Shown here: piece by piece, positions 5,530-6,391 of the stretch
Numbering within the stretch: the first letter of the stretch is position 1
Layout of the letters: every line of letters starts with the position of its first letter
Source of the DNA: Thermoleophilaceae bacterium
GTDB lineage: Bacteria; Actinomycetota; Thermoleophilia; Solirubrobacterales; JACPNS01
Length of the DNA: 6,391 nucleotides
NCBI GenBank assembly: GCA_016463365.1
Contig: JAEMRJ010000120.1
Coordinates: 1 to 6,391, forward strand
Direction: 5' to 3'
Translations under genes and position numbers: made by a program
Notes under the pieces: model-generated
Told to the model about the DNA's origin: nothing
The model's database searches: none
The model's input: the letters and a program-made list of their open reading frames with translations, nothing else

Positions 5530-6363
5530 ATGCCCAAACTAAGCAACCCGCTCAAGAAGAACGTCTCGGATCTGCCGAAGCCGCCGATGCCGCCGCTTCC
5601 GCCGAGCCTCCGCCCGAACCCGAAGCCGGGTGCAAAGGAAGAGGTCACGGTCGGCGAGGCCGCAGCCGCCGGTGGTACAAGCGTCGTTGCGTGGATCGAC
5701 GAGCGCACGAGCGGCTCCGGATTCCTTCGTGGCTTTCTCTTCCGCAAGGTGCCCAAGGGCACCAACTGGTGGTACACGCTCGGTTCGGCGACGATGTTCG
5801 CCTTCATCGCGCAGGCCTTCACCGGCGTGTTCCTTGCGATGTATTACGTGCCGAGCCCGACCGAGGCGTACGAATCGATGCGCCACGTCAACAACGATGT
5901 CTTCCTGGGTGAGTTCGTCCACGGCATGCACAAGTGGGGCGCAACCGTGATGACGGTCCTCGTCTTCGTGCACATGGCCCGCACCTTCGTCTTCGGCGCC
6001 TACAAGTACCCGCGCGAGCTCAACTGGATCGTCGGTGTGCTGTTGCTGATGATGACCATGATGATGGGCTTCACCGGCTACCTGCTGCCCTTCGACCAGC
6101 GCTCCTTCTGGGCAACGGTCGTCGGCGTGAACCTCAACGGCACCGGCCCGATCATCGGTCCGTACCTCGCCGACTTCCTGCGCGCAGGTTCAGACTTCAC
6201 CGCCACAACGCTTTCTCGCTTCTACGCAATCCACATGATGCTCGTGCCGGGATTGATCGGCGCCCTGATCGGTGCCCACCTCTACCTGGTCGCCAAGCTC
6301 GGTACCTCGGCTCCGCCTTGGAAAGAGGCCGAGTTGCCGCCGAACGACGAGAAGCGGGTCTAG
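5530..6363 (+). CDS. qcrB: Cytochrome b (b6-like, N-terminal haem-binding half) of the bc complex
   Basis: This is the haem-bearing core of quinol:cytochrome c reductase. At 277 residues with about four transmembrane helices it corresponds to cytochrome b6/Bacillus QcrB, so the b polypeptide is split and subunit IV should follow. Haem ligands are His134 and His148 in helix B (GMHKWGA, FVHMAR) and His235 and His250 in helix D (FYAIHMM, GAHLYLV). The 14 residues between the helix D pair are the b6-type spacing (13 in mitochondrial-type b). KYPRELNWIVGV and GFTGYLLPFDQ mark helix C and the Qo region; PWDQ is PFDQ here. The b6/Bacillus cysteine in YCxGG, which binds haem c_i, is Thr83 (WYTLGS). 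Residues 16-34 form a proline-rich cytoplasmic leader, and 174-179 are MMTMMM. No Shine-Dalgarno precedes the ATG; it lies 4 nt after the qcrA stop. Confidence 0.93.
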   Translation: MPKLSNPLKKNVSDLPKPPMPPLPPSLRPNPKPGAKEEVTVGEAAAAGGTSVVAWIDERTSGSGFLRGFLFRKVPKGTNWWYTLGSATMFAFIAQAFTGVFLAMYYVPSPTEAYESMRHVNNDVFLGEFVHGMHKWGATVMTVLVFVHMARTFVFGAYKYPRELNWIVGVLLLMMTMMMGFTGYLLPFDQRSFWATVVGVNLNGTGPIIGPYLADFLRAGSDFTATTLSRFYAIHMMLVPGLIGALIGAHLYLVAKLGTSAPPWKEAELPPNDEKRV

Positions 6364-6367
6364 TCAG

Positions 6368-6391
6368 ATGGACGCACGCGAAAAGGAGAAG
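6368..6391 (+). CDS. Start of the third bc-complex gene (probable subunit IV/cytochrome c component), truncated by the window
   Basis: ATG 6368 follows the qcrB stop by 4 nt and opens eight codons, MDAREKEK, before the window ends. Because qcrB holds only the N-terminal half of cytochrome b, the next gene is expected to supply helices E-G, often fused to a cytochrome c domain in menaquinol-type complexes. The identity rests on operon logic alone; the spacing mirrors that between qcrA and qcrB. Confidence 0.5.

Overview
The window is a GC-rich, densely packed stretch in which every gene I can support lies on the + strand. Gene content and order suggest a high-GC actinobacterium, probably of the Thermoleophilia/Solirubrobacterales type. 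That placement rests on recalled family resemblance, not a search: an early tetrapyrrole cluster with a siroheme-decarboxylase-like gene, followed by a menaquinol-type bc complex with a b6-like split cytochrome b.

Layout. (1) Positions 3-1022 hold the C-terminal part of an ABC-2 type membrane permease whose start lies off the left edge. Its last codons contain a perfect 10-bp inverted repeat (979-1005). (2) Positions 1061-4810 hold a tightly coupled four-gene unit: hemB (porphobilinogen synthase), a fused two-domain AhbA/AhbB (NirD/NirL) Lrp/AsnC-fold protein, hemL (glutamate-1-semialdehyde aminomutase), and a small uncharacterised helical protein. Neighbouring genes overlap by 16, 4 and 4 nt. 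A -10-like box sits 6 nt before the hemB ATG and could drive a leaderless mRNA. (3) Positions 4848-6391 hold the start of a quinol:cytochrome c reductase operon: a Tat-targeted single-anchor Rieske protein (qcrA), a b6-like N-terminal cytochrome b (qcrB), and the first 8 codons of a third gene, expected to be the subunit IV/cytochrome c component.

How the genes fit together. HemL makes 5-aminolevulinate and HemB condenses it to porphobilinogen, so both feed all tetrapyrroles. The AhbAB-like protein would act much later, decarboxylating siroheme on the siroheme-dependent heme route, or else serve as a tetrapyrrole-responsive regulator. The bc complex next door is a major consumer of haem.

The points most worth a second look are: the fused AhbAB protein, with acidic 'recognition helices', between two early haem genes; the palindrome upstream of hemB; the loss in QcrB of the cysteine that anchors haem c_i in b6f and Bacillus-type complexes; the Ser-to-Gly change in the Rieske cluster loop; and the unknown protein translationally coupled to hemL. 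I saw no tRNA, rRNA, CRISPR array, insertion sequence or intergenic gap over 40 nt.
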